NCBI GenBank assembly: GCA_037783545.1
Contig: JBBELK010001422.1
Coordinates: 1-64,000 of the forward strand
Length of the DNA: 64,000 nt
Reading direction: 5' to 3'
From: Henricia sp. BOLD:AAB3569
Lineage: Eukaryota > Echinodermata > Asteroidea > Spinulosida > Echinasteridae
This document shows positions 1 through 14,100 of the stretch, piece after piece (the stretch's first letter is position 1; each line of letters opens with the position of its first letter). The notes beneath the pieces were generated by a model. The model was not told the origin of the DNA and ran no database searches. It saw only the letters and a program-made list of their open reading frames with translations. The translations under genes were made by a program, and so were the position numbers.

Positions 1-888
1 GTGCGCAATATAGAGTGCTTGGAGCATGCAAAATTTGAAGTTCGTCGGAAAATTGTTCGACCTCCAAATTTGCCGACGTTTGGACCACACTTTGACCAAA
101 TTCCGTCCCAAACTGGGCCGTGTCAACGACAGTCCGAAGGACTGAGCATGCGCACGAGTCAGGAGTACACCAAAGAGGAGTGTACAGACAGCCACGGGTT
201 GCGGGAGCAGTCAGGAAGCCCCAACCCAGGTTTTCCCTAAACTCTGAAATTTCTCTGCCATTCCCGGCGAAAGTCTGTCAATTTTTTAGGACAAGTGCGC
301 AATATAGAGTGCTTGGAGCATGCAAAATTTGAAGTTCGTCGGAAAATTGTTCGACCTCCAAATTTGCCGACGTTTGGACCACACTTTGACCAAATTCCCG
401 TCCCAAACTGGGCCGTGTCAACGACAGTCCGAAGGACTGAGCATGCGCACGAGTCAGGAGTACACCAAAGAGGAGTGTACAGACAGCCACGGGTTGCGGG
501 AGCAGTCAGGAAGCCCCAACCCAGTTTTCCCTAAACTCTGAAATTTCTCTGCCATTTCCCGGCGAAAGTCTGTCAATTTTTTAGGACAAGTGCGCAATAT
601 AGAGTGCTTGGAGCATGCAAAATTTGAAGTTCGTCGGAAAATTTTTTCGACCTCCAAATTTGCCGACGTTTGGACCACACTTTGACCAAATTCCCGTCCC
701 AAACTGGGCCGTGTCAACGACAGTCCGAAGGACTGAGCATGCGCACGAGTCAGGAGTACACCAAAGAGGAGTGTGCAGACAGCCACGGGTTGCGGGGAGC
801 AGGTCAGGAAGCCCCCAACCCAGTTTTCCCTAAACTCTGAAATTTCTCTGCCATTTCCCGGCGAAAGTCTGTCAATTTTTTAGGACAA

Positions 889-3800
889 GTGCGCAATATA
901 GAGTGCTTGGAGCATGCAAAATTTGAAGTTCGTCGGACAATTTTTCGACCTCCAAATTTGCCGACGTTTGGACCACACTTTGACCAATTCCCCGTCCCAA
1001 ACTGGGCCGTGTCAACGACAGTCCGAAGGACTGAGCATGCGCACGAGTCAGGAGTACACCAAAGAGGAGTGTACAGACAGCCACGGGTTGCGGGAGCAGT
1101 CAGGAAGCCCCAATCCAGTTTTCCCTAAACTCTGAAATTTCTCTGCCATTTCCCGGCGAAAGTCTGTCAATTTTTTAGGACAAGTGCGCAATATAGAGTG
1201 CTTGGAGCATGCAAAATTTGAAGTTCGTCGGAAAATTGTTCGACCTCCAAATTTGCCGACGTTTGGACCACACTTTGACCAATTCCCGTCCCAAACTGGG
1301 CCGTGTCAACGACAGTCCGAAGGACTGAGCATGCGCACGAGTCAGGAGTACACCAAAGAGGAGTGTACAGACAGCCACGGGTTGCGGGAGCAGTCAGGAA
1401 TCCCCAACCCAGTTTTCCCTAAACTCTGAAATTTCTCTGCCATTTCCCGGCGAAAGTCTGTCAATTTTTTAGGACAAGTGCGCAATATAGAGTGCTTGGA
1501 GCATGCAAAATTTGAAGTTCGTCGGAAATTTGTTCGACCTCCAAATTTGCCGACGTTTGGACCACACTTTGACCAAATTCCCGTCCAAACTGGGCCGTGT
1601 CAACGACAGTCCGAGGGACTGAGCATGCGCACGAGTCAGGAGTACACCAAAGAGGAGTGTACAACAGACAGCCACGGGTTGCGGAGCAGTCAGGAAGCCC
1701 CAACCAGTTTTCCCTAAACTCTGAAACTTCTCTGCCAATTCCCGGCGAAAGTCTGTCAATTTTTTTAGGACAAAGTGCGCAATATAGAGTGCTTGGAGCA
1801 TGCAAAATTTGAAGTTCGTCGGAAAATTGTTCGACCTCCAAATTTGCCGACGTTTGGACCACACTTTGACCAAATTCCCGTCCCAAACTGGGCCGTGTCA
1901 ACGACAGTCCGAAGGACTGAGCATGCGCACGAGTCAGGAGTACACCAAAGAGGAGTGTACAGACAGCCACGGGTTGCGGGAGCAGTCAGGAAGCCCCAAT
2001 CCAGTTTTCCCTAAACTCTGAAATTTCTCTGCCATTTCCCGGCGAAAGTCTGTCAATTTTTAGGACAAGTGTGCAATATAGAGTGCTTGGAGCATGCAAA
2101 ATTTGAAGTTCGTCGGAAAATTGTTCGACCTCCAAATTTGCCGACGTTTGGACCACACTTTGACCAAATTCCTGTCCCAAACTGGGCCGTGTCAACGACA
2201 GTCCGAAGGACTGAGCATGCGCACGAGTCAGGAGTACACCAAAGAGGAGTGTACAGACAGCCACGGGTTGCGGGAGCAGTCAGGAAGCCCCAACCCAGTT
2301 TTCCCTAAACTCTGAAATTTCTCTGCCATTTCCCCGGCGAAAGTCTGTCAATTTTTTAGGACAAAGTGCGCAATATAGAGTGCTTGGAGCATGCAAAATT
2401 TGAAGTTCGTCGGACAATTTTCGACCTCCAAATTTGCCGACGTTTGGACCACACTTTGACCAAATTCCCGTCCCAAACTGGGCCGTGTCAACGACAGTCC
2501 GAGGGACTGAGCATGCGCACGAGTCAGGAGTACACCAAAGAGGAGTGTACAGACAGCCACGGGTTGCGGGAGCAGTCAGGAAGCCCCAACCCAGTTTTCC
2601 CTAAACTCTGAAACTTCTCTGCCAATTCCCGGCGAAAGTCTGTCAATTTTTTAGGACAAGTGCGCAATATAGAGTGCTTGGAGCATGCAAAATTTGAAGT
2701 TCGTCGGAAAATTGTTCGACCTCCAAATTTGCCGACGTTTGGACCACACTTTGACCAAATTCCCGTCCCAAACTGGGCCGTGTCAACGACAGTCCGAAGG
2801 ACTGAGCATGCGCACGAGTCAGGAGTACACCAAAGAGGAGTGTACAGACAGCCACGGGTTGCGGGAGCAGTCAGGAAGCCCCAATCCAGTTTTCCCTAAA
2901 CTCTGAAATTTCTCTGCCATTTCCCGGCGAAAGTCTGTCAATTTTTTAGGACAAGTGCGCAATATAGAGTGCTTGGAGCATGCAAAATTTGAAGTTCGTC
3001 GGAAAATTGTTCGACCTCCAAATTTGCCGACGTTTGGACCACACTTTGACAAATTTCCGTCCCAAACTGGGCCGTGTCAACGACAGTCCGAAGGACTGAG
3101 CATGCGCACGAGTCAGGAGTACACCAAAGAGGAGTGTACAGACAGCCACGGGTTGCGGGAGCAGTCAGGAATCCCCAACCCAGTTTTCCCTAAACTCTGA
3201 AATTTCTCTGCCATTTCCCGGCGAAAGTCTGTCAATTTTTTAGGACAAGTGCGCAATATAGAGTGCTTGGAGCATGCAAATTTGAAGTTCGTCGGAAAAT
3301 TGTTCGACCTCCAAATTTGCCGACGTTTGGACCACACTTGACCAAATTCCCGTCCCAAACCACCGTGTCAACGACAGTCCGAGGGACTGAGCATGCGCAC
3401 GAGTCAGGAGTACACCAAAGAGGAGTGTACAGACAGCCACGGGTTGCGGGAGCAGTCAGGAAGCCCCAACCCAGTTTTCCCTAAACTCTGAACTTCTCTG
3501 CCAATTCCCGGCGAAAGTCTGTCAATTTTTTAGGACAAGTGCGCAATATAGAGTGCTTGGAGCATGCAAAATTTGAAGTTCGTCGGAAAATTGTTCGACC
3601 TCCAAATTTGCCGACGTTTGGACCACACTTTGACCAAATTCCCGTCCCAAACTGGGCCGTGTCAACGACAGTCCGAAGGACTGAGCATGCGCACGAGTCA
3701 GGAGTACACCAAAGAGGAGTGTACAGACAGCCACGGGTTGCGGGAGCAGTCAGGAAGCCCCAATCCAGTTTTCCCTAAACTCTGAAATTTCTCTGCCATT

Positions 3801-4420
3801 TCCCGGCGAAAGTCTGTCAATTTTTAGGACAAGTGCGCAATATAGAGTGCTTGGAGCATGCAAAATTTGAAGTTCGTCGGAAAATTGTTCGACCTCCAAA
3901 TTTGCCGACGTTTGGACCACACTTTGACCAAATTCCTGTCCCAAACTGGGCCGTGTCAACGACAGTCCGAAGGACTGAGCATGCGCACGAGTCAGGAGTA
4001 CACCAAAGAGGAGTGTACAGACAGCCACGGGTTGCGGGAGCAGTCAGGAAGCCCCAACCCAGTTTTCCCTAAACTCTGAAATTTCTCTGCCATTTCCCGG
4101 CGAAAGTCTGTCAATTTTTTAGGACAAGTGCGCAATATAGAGTGCTTGGAGCATGCAAATTTGAAGTTCGTCGGAAAATTGTTCGACCTCCAAATTTGCC
4201 GACGTTTGGACCACACTTTGACCAAATTCCCGTCCCAAACTGGGCCGTGTCAACGACAGTCCGAAGGACTGAGCATGCGCACGAGTCAGGAGTACACCAA
4301 AGAGGAGTGTACAGACAGCCACGGGTTGCGGGAGCAGTCAGGAAGCCCCAACCCAGTTTTCCCTAAACTCTGAAATTTCTCTGCCATTTCCCGGCGAAAG
4401 TCTGTCAATTTTTAGGACAA
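889..4420 (+). repeat. Higher-order repeat: six-monomer module of ~1.77 kb, two copies
   Basis: Monomer variants recur in the same order in 889-2659 and 2660-4420. The diagnostic variants are a CAATCCAG ending in the first and fourth unit, a GGAATCCCC variant in the second, and a CCTGTCCC variant in the fifth. The second, third and sixth units differ by small deletions between the modules, so the duplication is not brand new. Within each module the CAATCCAG variant recurs every three monomers (about 885 bp), suggesting a three-monomer unit underlies the six-monomer one. Confidence 0.75.
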
Positions 4421-4715
4421 GTGCGCAATATAGAGTGCTTGGAGCATGCAAAATTTGAAGTTCGTCGGAAAATTTTTCGACCTCCAAATTTGCCGACGTT
4501 TGGACCACACTTTGACCAAATTCCCGTCCCAAACTGGGCCGTGTCAACGACAGTCCGAAGGACTGAGCATGCGCACGAGTCAGGAGTACACCAAAGAGGA
4601 GTGTACAGACAGCCACGGGTTGCGGGAGCAGTCAGGAAGCCCCAACCCAGTTTTCCCTAAACTCTGAAATTTCTCTGCCATTTCCCGGCGAAAGTCTGTC
4701 AATTTTTTAGGACAA

Positions 4716-6482
4716 GTGCGCAATATAGAGTGCTTGGAGCATGCAAAATTTGACGTTCGTCGGAAAATTTTTCGACCTCCAAATTTGCCGACGTTTGGAC
4801 CACACTTTGACCAAATTCCCGTCCCAAACTGGGCCGTGTCAACGACAGTCCGAAGGACTGAGCATGCGCACGAGTCAGGAGTACACCAAAGAGGAGTGTA
4901 CAGACAGCCACGGGTTGCGGGAGCAGTCAGGAAGCCCCAAGCCAGTTTTCCCTAAACTCTGAAATTTCTCTGCCATTTCCCCGGCGAAAGTCTGTCAATT
5001 TTTTAGGACAAGTGCGCAATATAGAGTGCTTGGAGCATGCAAAATTTGAAGTTAGTCGGAAAATTTTTCGACCTCCAATTTGCCGACGTTTGGACCACAC
5101 TTTGACCAAATTCCCGTCCAAACTGGGCCGTGTCAACGACAGTCCGAAGGACTGAGCATGCGCACGAGTCAGGAGTACACCAAAGAGGAGTGTACAGACA
5201 GCCACGGGTTGCGGGAGCAGTCAGGAAGCCCCAACCCAGTTTTCCCTAAACTCTGAAATTTCTCTGCCATTTCCCGGCGAAAGTCTGTCAATTTTTTAGG
5301 ACAAGTGCGCAATATAGAGTGCTTGGAGCATGCAAAATTTGAAGTTCGTCGGAAAATTTGTCGACCTCCAAATTTGCCGACGTTTGGACCACACTTTGAC
5401 CAAATTCCCGTCCCAAACTGGGCCGTGTCAACGACAGTCCGAAGGACTGAGCATGCGCACGAGTCAGGAGTACACCAAAGAGGAGTGTACAGACAGCCAC
5501 GGGTTGCGGGAGCAGTCAGGAAGCCCCAACCCAGTTTTCCCTAAACTCTGAAATTTCTCTGCCATTTCCCGGCGAAAGTCTGTCAATTTTTTAGGACAAG
5601 TGCGCAATATAGAGTGCTTGGAGCATGCAAAATTTGACGTTCGTCGGAAAATTTTTCGACCTCCAAATTTGCCGACGTTTGGACCACACTTTGACCAAAT
5701 TCCCGTCCCAAACTGGGCCGTGTCAACGACAGTCCGAAGGACTGAGCATGCGCACGAGTCAGGAGTACACCAAAGAGGAGTGTACAGACAGCCACGGGTT
5801 GCGGGAGCAGTCAGGAAGCCCCAAGCCAGTTTTCCCTAAACTCTGAAATTTCTCTGCCATTTCCCGGCGAAAGTCTGTCAATTTTTTAGGACAAGTGCGC
5901 AATATAGAGTGCTTGGAGCATGCAAAATTTGAAGTTAGTCGGAAAATTTTTCGACCTCCAAATTTGCCGACGTTTGGACCACACTTTGACCAAATTCCCG
6001 TCCCAAACTGGGCCGTGTCAACGACAGTCCGAAGGACTGAGCATGCGCACGAGTCAGGAGTACACCAAAGAGGAGTGTACAGACAGCCACGGGTTGCGGG
6101 AGCAGTCAGGAAGCCCCAACCCAGTTTTCCCTAAACTCTGAAATTTCTCTGCCATTTCCCGGCGAAAGTCTGTCAATTTTTTAGGACAAGTGCGCAATAT
6201 AGAGTGCTTGGAGCATGCAAAATTTGAAGTTCGTCGGAAAATTTGTCGACCTCCAAATTTGCCGACGTTTGGACCACACTTTGACCAAATTCCGTCCCAA
6301 ACTGGGCCGTGTCAACGACAGTCCGAAGGACTGAGCATGCGCACGAGTCAGGAGTACACCAAAGAGGAGTGTACAGACAGCCACGGGTTGCGGGAGCAGT
6401 CAGGAAGCCCCAACCCAGTTTTCCCTAAACTCTGAAATTTCTCTGCCATTTCCGGCGAAAGTCTGTCAATTTTTTAGGACAA
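4716..6482 (+). repeat. Higher-order repeat: three-monomer module of 884 bp, two copies plus remnant
   Basis: Units at 4716 and 5600 share TTGACGTTCG and CCCCAAGCCAG; units at 5011 and 5895 share GAAGTTAGTCGG; units at 5305 and 6190 share AAATTTGTCGACC. The pattern continues degenerately in the next two units (6483 with the TTAGTCGG variant, 6777 with TTTGTCG). Repeated variants in fixed order show block duplication rather than single-monomer slippage. Confidence 0.8.
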
Positions 6483-9400
6483 GTGCGCAATATAGAGTGC
6501 TTGGAGCATGCAAAATTTGAAGTTAGTCGGAACATTTTTCGACCTCCAAATTTGCCGACGTTTGGACCACACTTTGACCAAATTCCCCTCCCAAACTGGG
6601 CCGTGTCAACGACAGTCCGAAGGACTGAGCATGCGCACGAGTCAGAAGTACACCAAGAGGAGTGTACAGACAGCCACGGGTTGCGGGAGCAGTCAGGAAG
6701 CCCCAACCCAGTTTTCCCTAAACTCTGAAATTTCTCTGCCATTTCCCGGCGAAAGTCTGTCAATTTTTTAGGACAAGTGCGCAATATAGAGTGCTTGGAG
6801 CATGCAAAATTTGAAGTTCGTCGGAAAATTTGTCGACCTCCAAATTTGCCGACGTTTGGACCACACTTTGACCAAATTCCCGTCCCAAACTGGGCCGTGT
6901 CAACGACAGTCCGAAGGACTGAGCATGCGCACGAGTCAGGAGTACACCAAAGAGGAGTGTACAGACAGCCACGGGTTGCGGGAGCAGTCAGGAAGCCCCA
7001 ACCCAGTTTTCCCTAAACTCTGAAATTTCTCTGACATTTCCCGGCTAAAGTCTGTCAATTGTTTAGGACAAGTGCGCAATATAGAGTGCTTGGAGCATGT
7101 AAAATTTGAAGTTCGTCGGAAAATTGTTCGACCTCCAAATTTGCCGACGTTTGGACCACACTTTGACCAAATTCCCGTACCAAACTAGGCCGTGTCAACG
7201 ACAGTCCGAAGGACTGAGCATGCGCACGAGTCAGGAGTACACCAAAGAGGAGTGTACAGACAGCCACGGGTTGCGGGAGCAGTCAGGAAGCCCCAACCCA
7301 GTTTTCCCTAAACTCTGAAATTTCTCTGCCATTTCCCGGCGAAAGTCTGTCAATTGTTTAGGACAAGTGCGCAATATAGAGTGCTTGGAGCATGCAAAAT
7401 TTGAAGTTCGTCGGAAAATTGTTCGACCTCCAAATTTGCCGACGTTTGGACCACACTTTGACCAAATTCCCGTCCCAAACTGGGCCGTGTCAACGACAGT
7501 CCGAAGGACTGAGCATGCGCACGAGTCAGGAGTACACCAAAGAGGAGTGTACAGACAGCCACGGGTTGCGGGAGCAGTCAGGAAGCCCCAACCCAGTTTT
7601 CCCTAAACTCTGAAATTTCTCTGCCAATTCCCGGCGAAAGTCTGTCAATTTTTTAGGACAAGTGCGCAATATAGAGTGCTTGGAGCATGCAAAATTTGAA
7701 GTTCGTCGGAAAATTGTTTGACCTCCAAATTTGCCGACGTTTGGACCACACTTTGACCAAATTCCCGTCCCAAACTGGGCCGTGTCAACGACAGTCCGAA
7801 GGACTGAGCATGCGCACGAGTCAGGAGTACACCAAAGAGGAGTGTACAGACAGCCACGGGTTGCGGGAGCAGTCAGGAAGCCCCAACCCAGTTTTCCCTA
7901 AACTCTGAAATTTCTCTGCAATTTCCCGGCGAAAGTCTGTCAATTTTTTAGGACAAGTGCGCAATATAGAGTGCTTGGAGCATGCAAAATTTGAAGTTCG
8001 TCGGAAAATTTTTCGACCTCCAAATTTGCCGACGTTTGGACCACACTTTGACCAAATTTCCGTCCCAAACTGGGCCGTGTCAACGACAGTCCGAAGGACT
8101 GAGCATGCGCACGAGTCAGGAGTACACCAAAGAGGAGTGTACAGACAGCCACGGGTTGCGGGAGCAGTCAGGAAGCCCCAACCCAGTTTTCCCTAAACTC
8201 TGAAATTTCTCTGCCATTTCCCGGCGAAAGTCTGTCAATTTTTTAGGACAAGTGCGCAATATAGAGTGCTTGGAGCATGCAAAATTTGAAGTTCGTCGGA
8301 AAATTTTTCGACCTCCAAATTTGCCGACGTTTGGATCACACTTTGACCAAATTCCCGTCCCAAACTGGGCCGTATCAACGACAGTCCGAAGGACTGAGCA
8401 TGCGCACGAGTCAGGAGTACACCAAAGAGGAGTGTACAGACAGCCACGGGTTGCGGGAGCAGTCAGGAAGCCCCAACCCAGTTTTCCCTAAACTCTGAAA
8501 TTTCTCTGCCATTTCCCGGCGAAAGTCTGTCAATTTTTTAGGACAAGTGCGCAATATAGAGTGCTTGGAGCATGCAAAATTTGAAGTTCGTCGGAAAATT
8601 GTTCGACCTCCAAATTTGCCGACGTTTGGACCACACTTTGACCAAATTCCCGTCCCAAACTGGGCCGTGTCAACGACAGTCCGAAGGACTGAGCATGCGC
8701 ACGAGTCAGGAGTACACCAAAGAGGAGTGTACAGACAGCCACGGGTTGCGGGAGCAGTCAGGAAGCCCCAACCCAGTTTTCCCTAAACTCTGAAATTTCT
8801 CTGCCATTTCCCGGCGAAAGTCTGTCAATTTTTTAGGACAAGTGCGCAATATAGAGTGCTTGGAGCATGCAAAATTTGAAGTTCGTCGGAAAATTTTTCG
8901 ACCTCCAAATTTGCCGACGTTTGGACCACACTTTGACCAAATTCCCGTCCCAAACTGGGCCGTGTCAACGACAGTCCGAAGGACTGAGCATGCGCACGAG
9001 TCAGGAGTACACCAAAGAGGAGTGTACCGACAGCCACGGGTTGCGGGAGCAGTCAGGAAGCCCCAACCCAGTTTTCCCTAAACCCTGAAATTTCTCTGCC
9101 ATTTCCCGGCGAAAGTCTGTCAATTTTTTAGGACAAGTGCGCAATATAGAGTGCTTGGAGCATGCAAAATTTGAAGTTCGTCGGAAAATTGTTCGACCTC
9201 CAAATTTGCCGACGTTTGGACCACACTTTGACAAAATTCCCGTCCCAAACTGGGCCGTGTCAACGACAGTCCGAAGGACTGAGCATGCGCACGAGTCAGG
9301 AGTACACCAAAGAGGAGTGTCCAGATAGCCACGGGTTGCGGGAGCAGTCAGGAAGCCCCAACCCAGTTTTCCCTAAACTCTGAAATTTCTCTGTCATTTC

Positions 9401-11181
9401 CCGGCGAAAGTCTGTCAATTTTTTAGGACAAGTGCGCAATATAGAGTGCTTGGAGCATGCAAAATTTGAAGTTCGTCGGAAAATTTTTCGACCTCCAAAT
9501 TTGCCGACGTTTGGACCACACTTTGACCAAATTCCCGTCCCAAACTGGGCCGTGTCAACGACAGTCCGAAGGACTGAGCATGCGCACGAGTCAGGAATAC
9601 ACCAAAGAGGAGTGTACAGACAGCCACGGGTTGCGGGAGCAGTCAGGAAGCCCCAACCCAGTTTTCCCTAAACTCTGAAATTTCTCTGCCATTTCCCGGC
9701 GAAAGTCTGTCAATTTTTTAGGACAAGTGCGCAATATAGAGTGCTTGGAGCATGCAAAATTTGAAGTTCGTCGGAAAATTTTTCGACCTCCAAATTTGCC
9801 GACGTTTGGACCACACTTTGACCAAATTCCCGTCCCAAACTGGGCCGTATCAACGACAGTCCGAAGGACTGAGCATGCGCACGAGTCAGGAGTACACCAA
9901 AGAGGAGTGTACAGACAGCCACGGGTTGCGGGAGCAGTCAGGAAGCCCCAACCCAGTTTTCCCTAAACTCTGAAATTTCTCTGCCAATTCCCGGCGAAAG
10001 TCTGTCAATTTTTTAGGACAAGTGCGCAATATAGAGTGCTTGGAGCATGGAAAATGTTTCGACCTCCAAATTTGCCGACGTTTGGACCACACATTGACCA
10101 AATTCCCGTCCCAAACTGGGCCGTGTCAACGACAGTCCGAAGGACTGAGCATGCGCACGAGTCAGGAGTACACCAAAGAGGAGTGTACAGACAGCCACGG
10201 GTTGCGGGAGCAGTCAGGAAGCCCCAACCCAGTTTTCCCTAAACTCTGAAATTTCTCTGTCATTTCCCGGCGAAAGTCTGTCAATTTTTTAGGACAAGTG
10301 CGCAATATAGAGTGCTGGTGCATGCAAAATTTGAAGTTCGTAGGAAAATTTTTCGACCTCCAAATTTGCCGACGTTTGGACCACACTTTGACCAAATTCC
10401 CGTCCCAAACTGGGCCGTGTCAACGACAGTCCGAAGGACTGAGCATGCGCACGAGTCAGGAGTACACCAAAGAGGAGTGTACAGACAGCCACGGGTTGCG
10501 GGAGCAGTCAGGAAGCCCCAACCCAGTTTTCCCTAAACTCTGAAATTTCTCTGCCATTTCCCGGCGAAAGTCTGTCAATTTTTTAGGACAAGTGCGCAAT
10601 ATAGAGTGCTTGGAGCATGCAAAATTTGAAGTTCGTCCGAAAATTTTTCGACCTCCAAATTTGCCGACGTTTGGACCACACTTTGACCAAATTCCCGTCC
10701 CAAACTGGGCCGTATCAACGACAGTCCGAAGGACTGAGCATGCGCACGAGTCAGGAGTACACCAAAGAGGAGTGTACAGACAGCCACGGGTTGCGGGAGC
10801 AGTCAGGAAGCCCCAACCCAGTTTTCCCTAAACTCTGAAATTTCTCTGCCATTTCCCGGCGAAAGTCTGTTATTTTTTTAGGACAAGTGCGCAATATAGA
10901 GTGCTTGGAGCATGCAAAATTTGAAGTTCGTCGGAAAATTTTTCGACCTCCAAATTTGCCGACGTTTGGACCACACTTTGACCAAATTCCCATCCCAAAC
11001 TGGGCCGTGTCAACGACAGTCCGAAGGACTGAGCATGCGCACGAGTCAGGAGTACACCAAAGAGGAGTGTACAGACAGCCACGGGTTGCGGGAGCAGTCA
11101 GGAAGCCCCAACCCAGTTTTCCCTAAACTCTGAAATTTCTCTGCCAATTCCCGGCGAAAGTCTGTCAATTTTTTCGGACAA

Positions 11182-14100
11182 GTGCGCAATATAGAGTGCT
11201 TGGAGCATGCAAAATTTGAAGTTCGTCGGAAAATTTTTCGACCTCCAAATTTGCCGACGTTTGGACCACACTTTGACCAAATTCCCGTCCCAAACTGGGC
11301 CGTGTCAACGACAGTCCGAAGGACTGACGAGCGCACGAGTCAGGAGTACACCAAAGAGGAGTGTACAGACAGCCACGGGTTGCGGGAGCAGTCAGGAAGC
11401 CCCAACCCAGTTTTCCCTAAACTCTGAAATTTCTCTGCCATTTCCTGGCGAAAGTCTGTCAATTTTTTAGGACAAGTGCGCAATATAGAGTGCTTGGAGC
11501 ATGCAAAATTTGAAGTTCGTCGGAAAATTTTTCCACCTCCAAATTTGCCGACGTTTGGACCACACTTTGACCAAATTCCCGTCCCAAACTGGGCCGTGTC
11601 AACGACAGTCCGAAGGACTGAGCATGCGCACGAGTCAGGAGTACACCAAAGAGGAGTGTACAGACAGCCACGGGTTGCGGGAGCAGTCAGGAAGCCCCAA
11701 CCCAGTTTTCCCTAAACTCTGAAATTTCTCTGCCATTTCCCGGCGAAAGTATGTCAATTTTTTAGGACAAGTGCGCAATATAGAGTGCTTGGAGCATGCA
11801 ACATTTGAAGTTCGTCGGAAAATTTTTCGACCTCCAAATTTGCCGACGTTTGGACCACACTTTGACCAAATTCCCGTCCCAAACTGGGCCGTGTCAACGA
11901 CAGTCCGAAGGACTGAGCATGCGCACGAGTCAGGAGTACACCAAAGAGGAGTGTACAGACAGCCACGGGTTGCGGGAGCAGTCAGGAAGCCCCAACCCAG
12001 TTTTCCCTAAACTCTGAAATTTCTCTGCTATTTCCCGGCGAAAGTCTGTCAATTTTTTAGGACAAGTGCGCAATATAGAGTGCTTGGAGCATGCAAAATT
12101 TGAAGTTCGTCGGAAAAATTTTCGACCTCCAAATTTGCCGACGTTTGGACCACACTTTGACCAAATTCCCGTCCCAAACTGGGCCGTGTCAACGACAGTC
12201 CGAAGGACTGAGCATGCGCACGAGTCAGGAGTACACCAAAGAGGAGTGTACAGACAGCCACGGGTTGCGGGAGCAGTCAGGAAGCCCCAACCCAGTTTTC
12301 CCTAAACTCTGAAATTTCTCTGCCAATTCCCGGCGAAAGTCTGTCAATTTTTTAGGACAAGTGCGCAATATAGAGTGCTTGGAGCATGCAAAATTTGAAG
12401 TTCGTCGGAAAATTTTTCGACCTCCAAATTTGCCGACGTTTGGACCACACTTTGACCAAATTCCCGTCCCAAACTGGGCCGTGTCAACGACAGTCCGAAG
12501 GACTGAGCATGCGCACGAGTCAGGAGTACACCAAAGAGGAGTGTACAGACAGCCACGGGTTGCGGGAGCAGTCAGGAAGCCCCAACCCAGTTTTCCCTAA
12601 ACTCTGAAATTTCTCTGCCATTTCCCGGCGAAAGTCTGTCAATTTGTTAGGACAAGTGCGCAATACAGAGTGCTTGGAGCATGCAAAATTAGAAGTTCGT
12701 CGGAAAATTTGTCGACCTCCAAATTTGCCGACGTTTGGACCACACTTTGACCAAATTCCCGTCCCAAACTGGGCCGTGTCAACGACAGTCCGAAGGACTG
12801 AGCATGCGCACGAGTCAGGAGTACACCAAAGAGGAGTGTACAGACAGCCACGGGTTGCGGGAGCAGTCAGGAAGCCCCAACCCAGTTTTCCCTAAACTCT
12901 GAAATTTCTCTGCCAATTCCCGGCGAAAGTCTGTCAATTTTTTAGGACAAGTGCGCAATATAGAGTGCTTGGAGCATGCAAAATTTGAAGTTCGTCGGAA
13001 AATTTGAAGTTCGTCGGAAAATTGACCAAATTCCCGTCCCAAACTGGGCCGTGTCAACGACAGTCCGAAGGACTGAGCATGCGCACGAGTCAGGAGTACA
13101 CCAAAGAGGAGTGTACAGACAGCCACGGGTTGCGGGAGCAGTCAGGAAGCCCCAACCCAGTTTTCCCTAAACTCTGAAATTTCTCTGCTATTTCCCGGCG
13201 AAAGTCTGTCAATTTTTTAGGACAAGTGCGCAATATAGAGTGCTTGGAGCATGCAAAATTTGAAGTTCGTCGGAAAAATTTTCGACCTCCAAATTTGCCG
13301 ACGTTTGGACCACACTTTGACCAAATTCCCGTCCCAAACTGGGCCGTGTCAACGACAGTCCGAAGGACTGAGCATGCGCACGAGTCAGGAGTACACCAAA
13401 GAGGAGTGTACAGACAGCCACGGGTTGCGGGAGCAGTCAGGAAGCCCCAACCCAGTTTTCCCTAAACTCTGAAATTTCTCTGCCAATTCCCGGCGAAAGT
13501 CTGTCAATTTTTTAGGACAAGTGCGCAATATAGAGTGCTTGGAGCATGCAAAATTTGAAGTTCGTCGGAAAATTTTTCGACCTCCAAATTTGCCGACGTT
13601 TGGACCACACTTTGACCAAATTCCCGTCCCAAACTGGGCCGTGTCAACGACAGTCCGAAGGACTGAGCATGCGCACGAGTCAGGAGTACACCAAAGAGGA
13701 GTGTACAGACAGCCACGGGTTGCGGGAGCAGTCAGGAAGCCCCAACCCAGTTTTCCCTAAACTCTGAAATTTCTCTGCCATTTCCCGGCGAAAGTCTGTC
13801 AATTTTTTAGGACAAGTGCGCAATACAGAGTGCTTGGAGCATGCAAAATTAGAAGTTCGTCGGAAAATTTGTCGACCTCCAAATTTGCCGACGTTTGGAC
13901 CACACTTTGACCAAATTCCCGTCCCAAACTGGGCCGTGTCAACGACAGTCCGAAGGACTGAGCATGCGCACGAGTCAGGAGTACACCAAAGAGGAGTGTA
14001 CAGACAGCCACGGGTTGCGGGAGCAGTCAGGAAGCCCCAACCCAGTTTTCCCTAAACTCTGAAATTTCTCTGCCAATTCCCGGCGAAAGTCTGTCAATTT

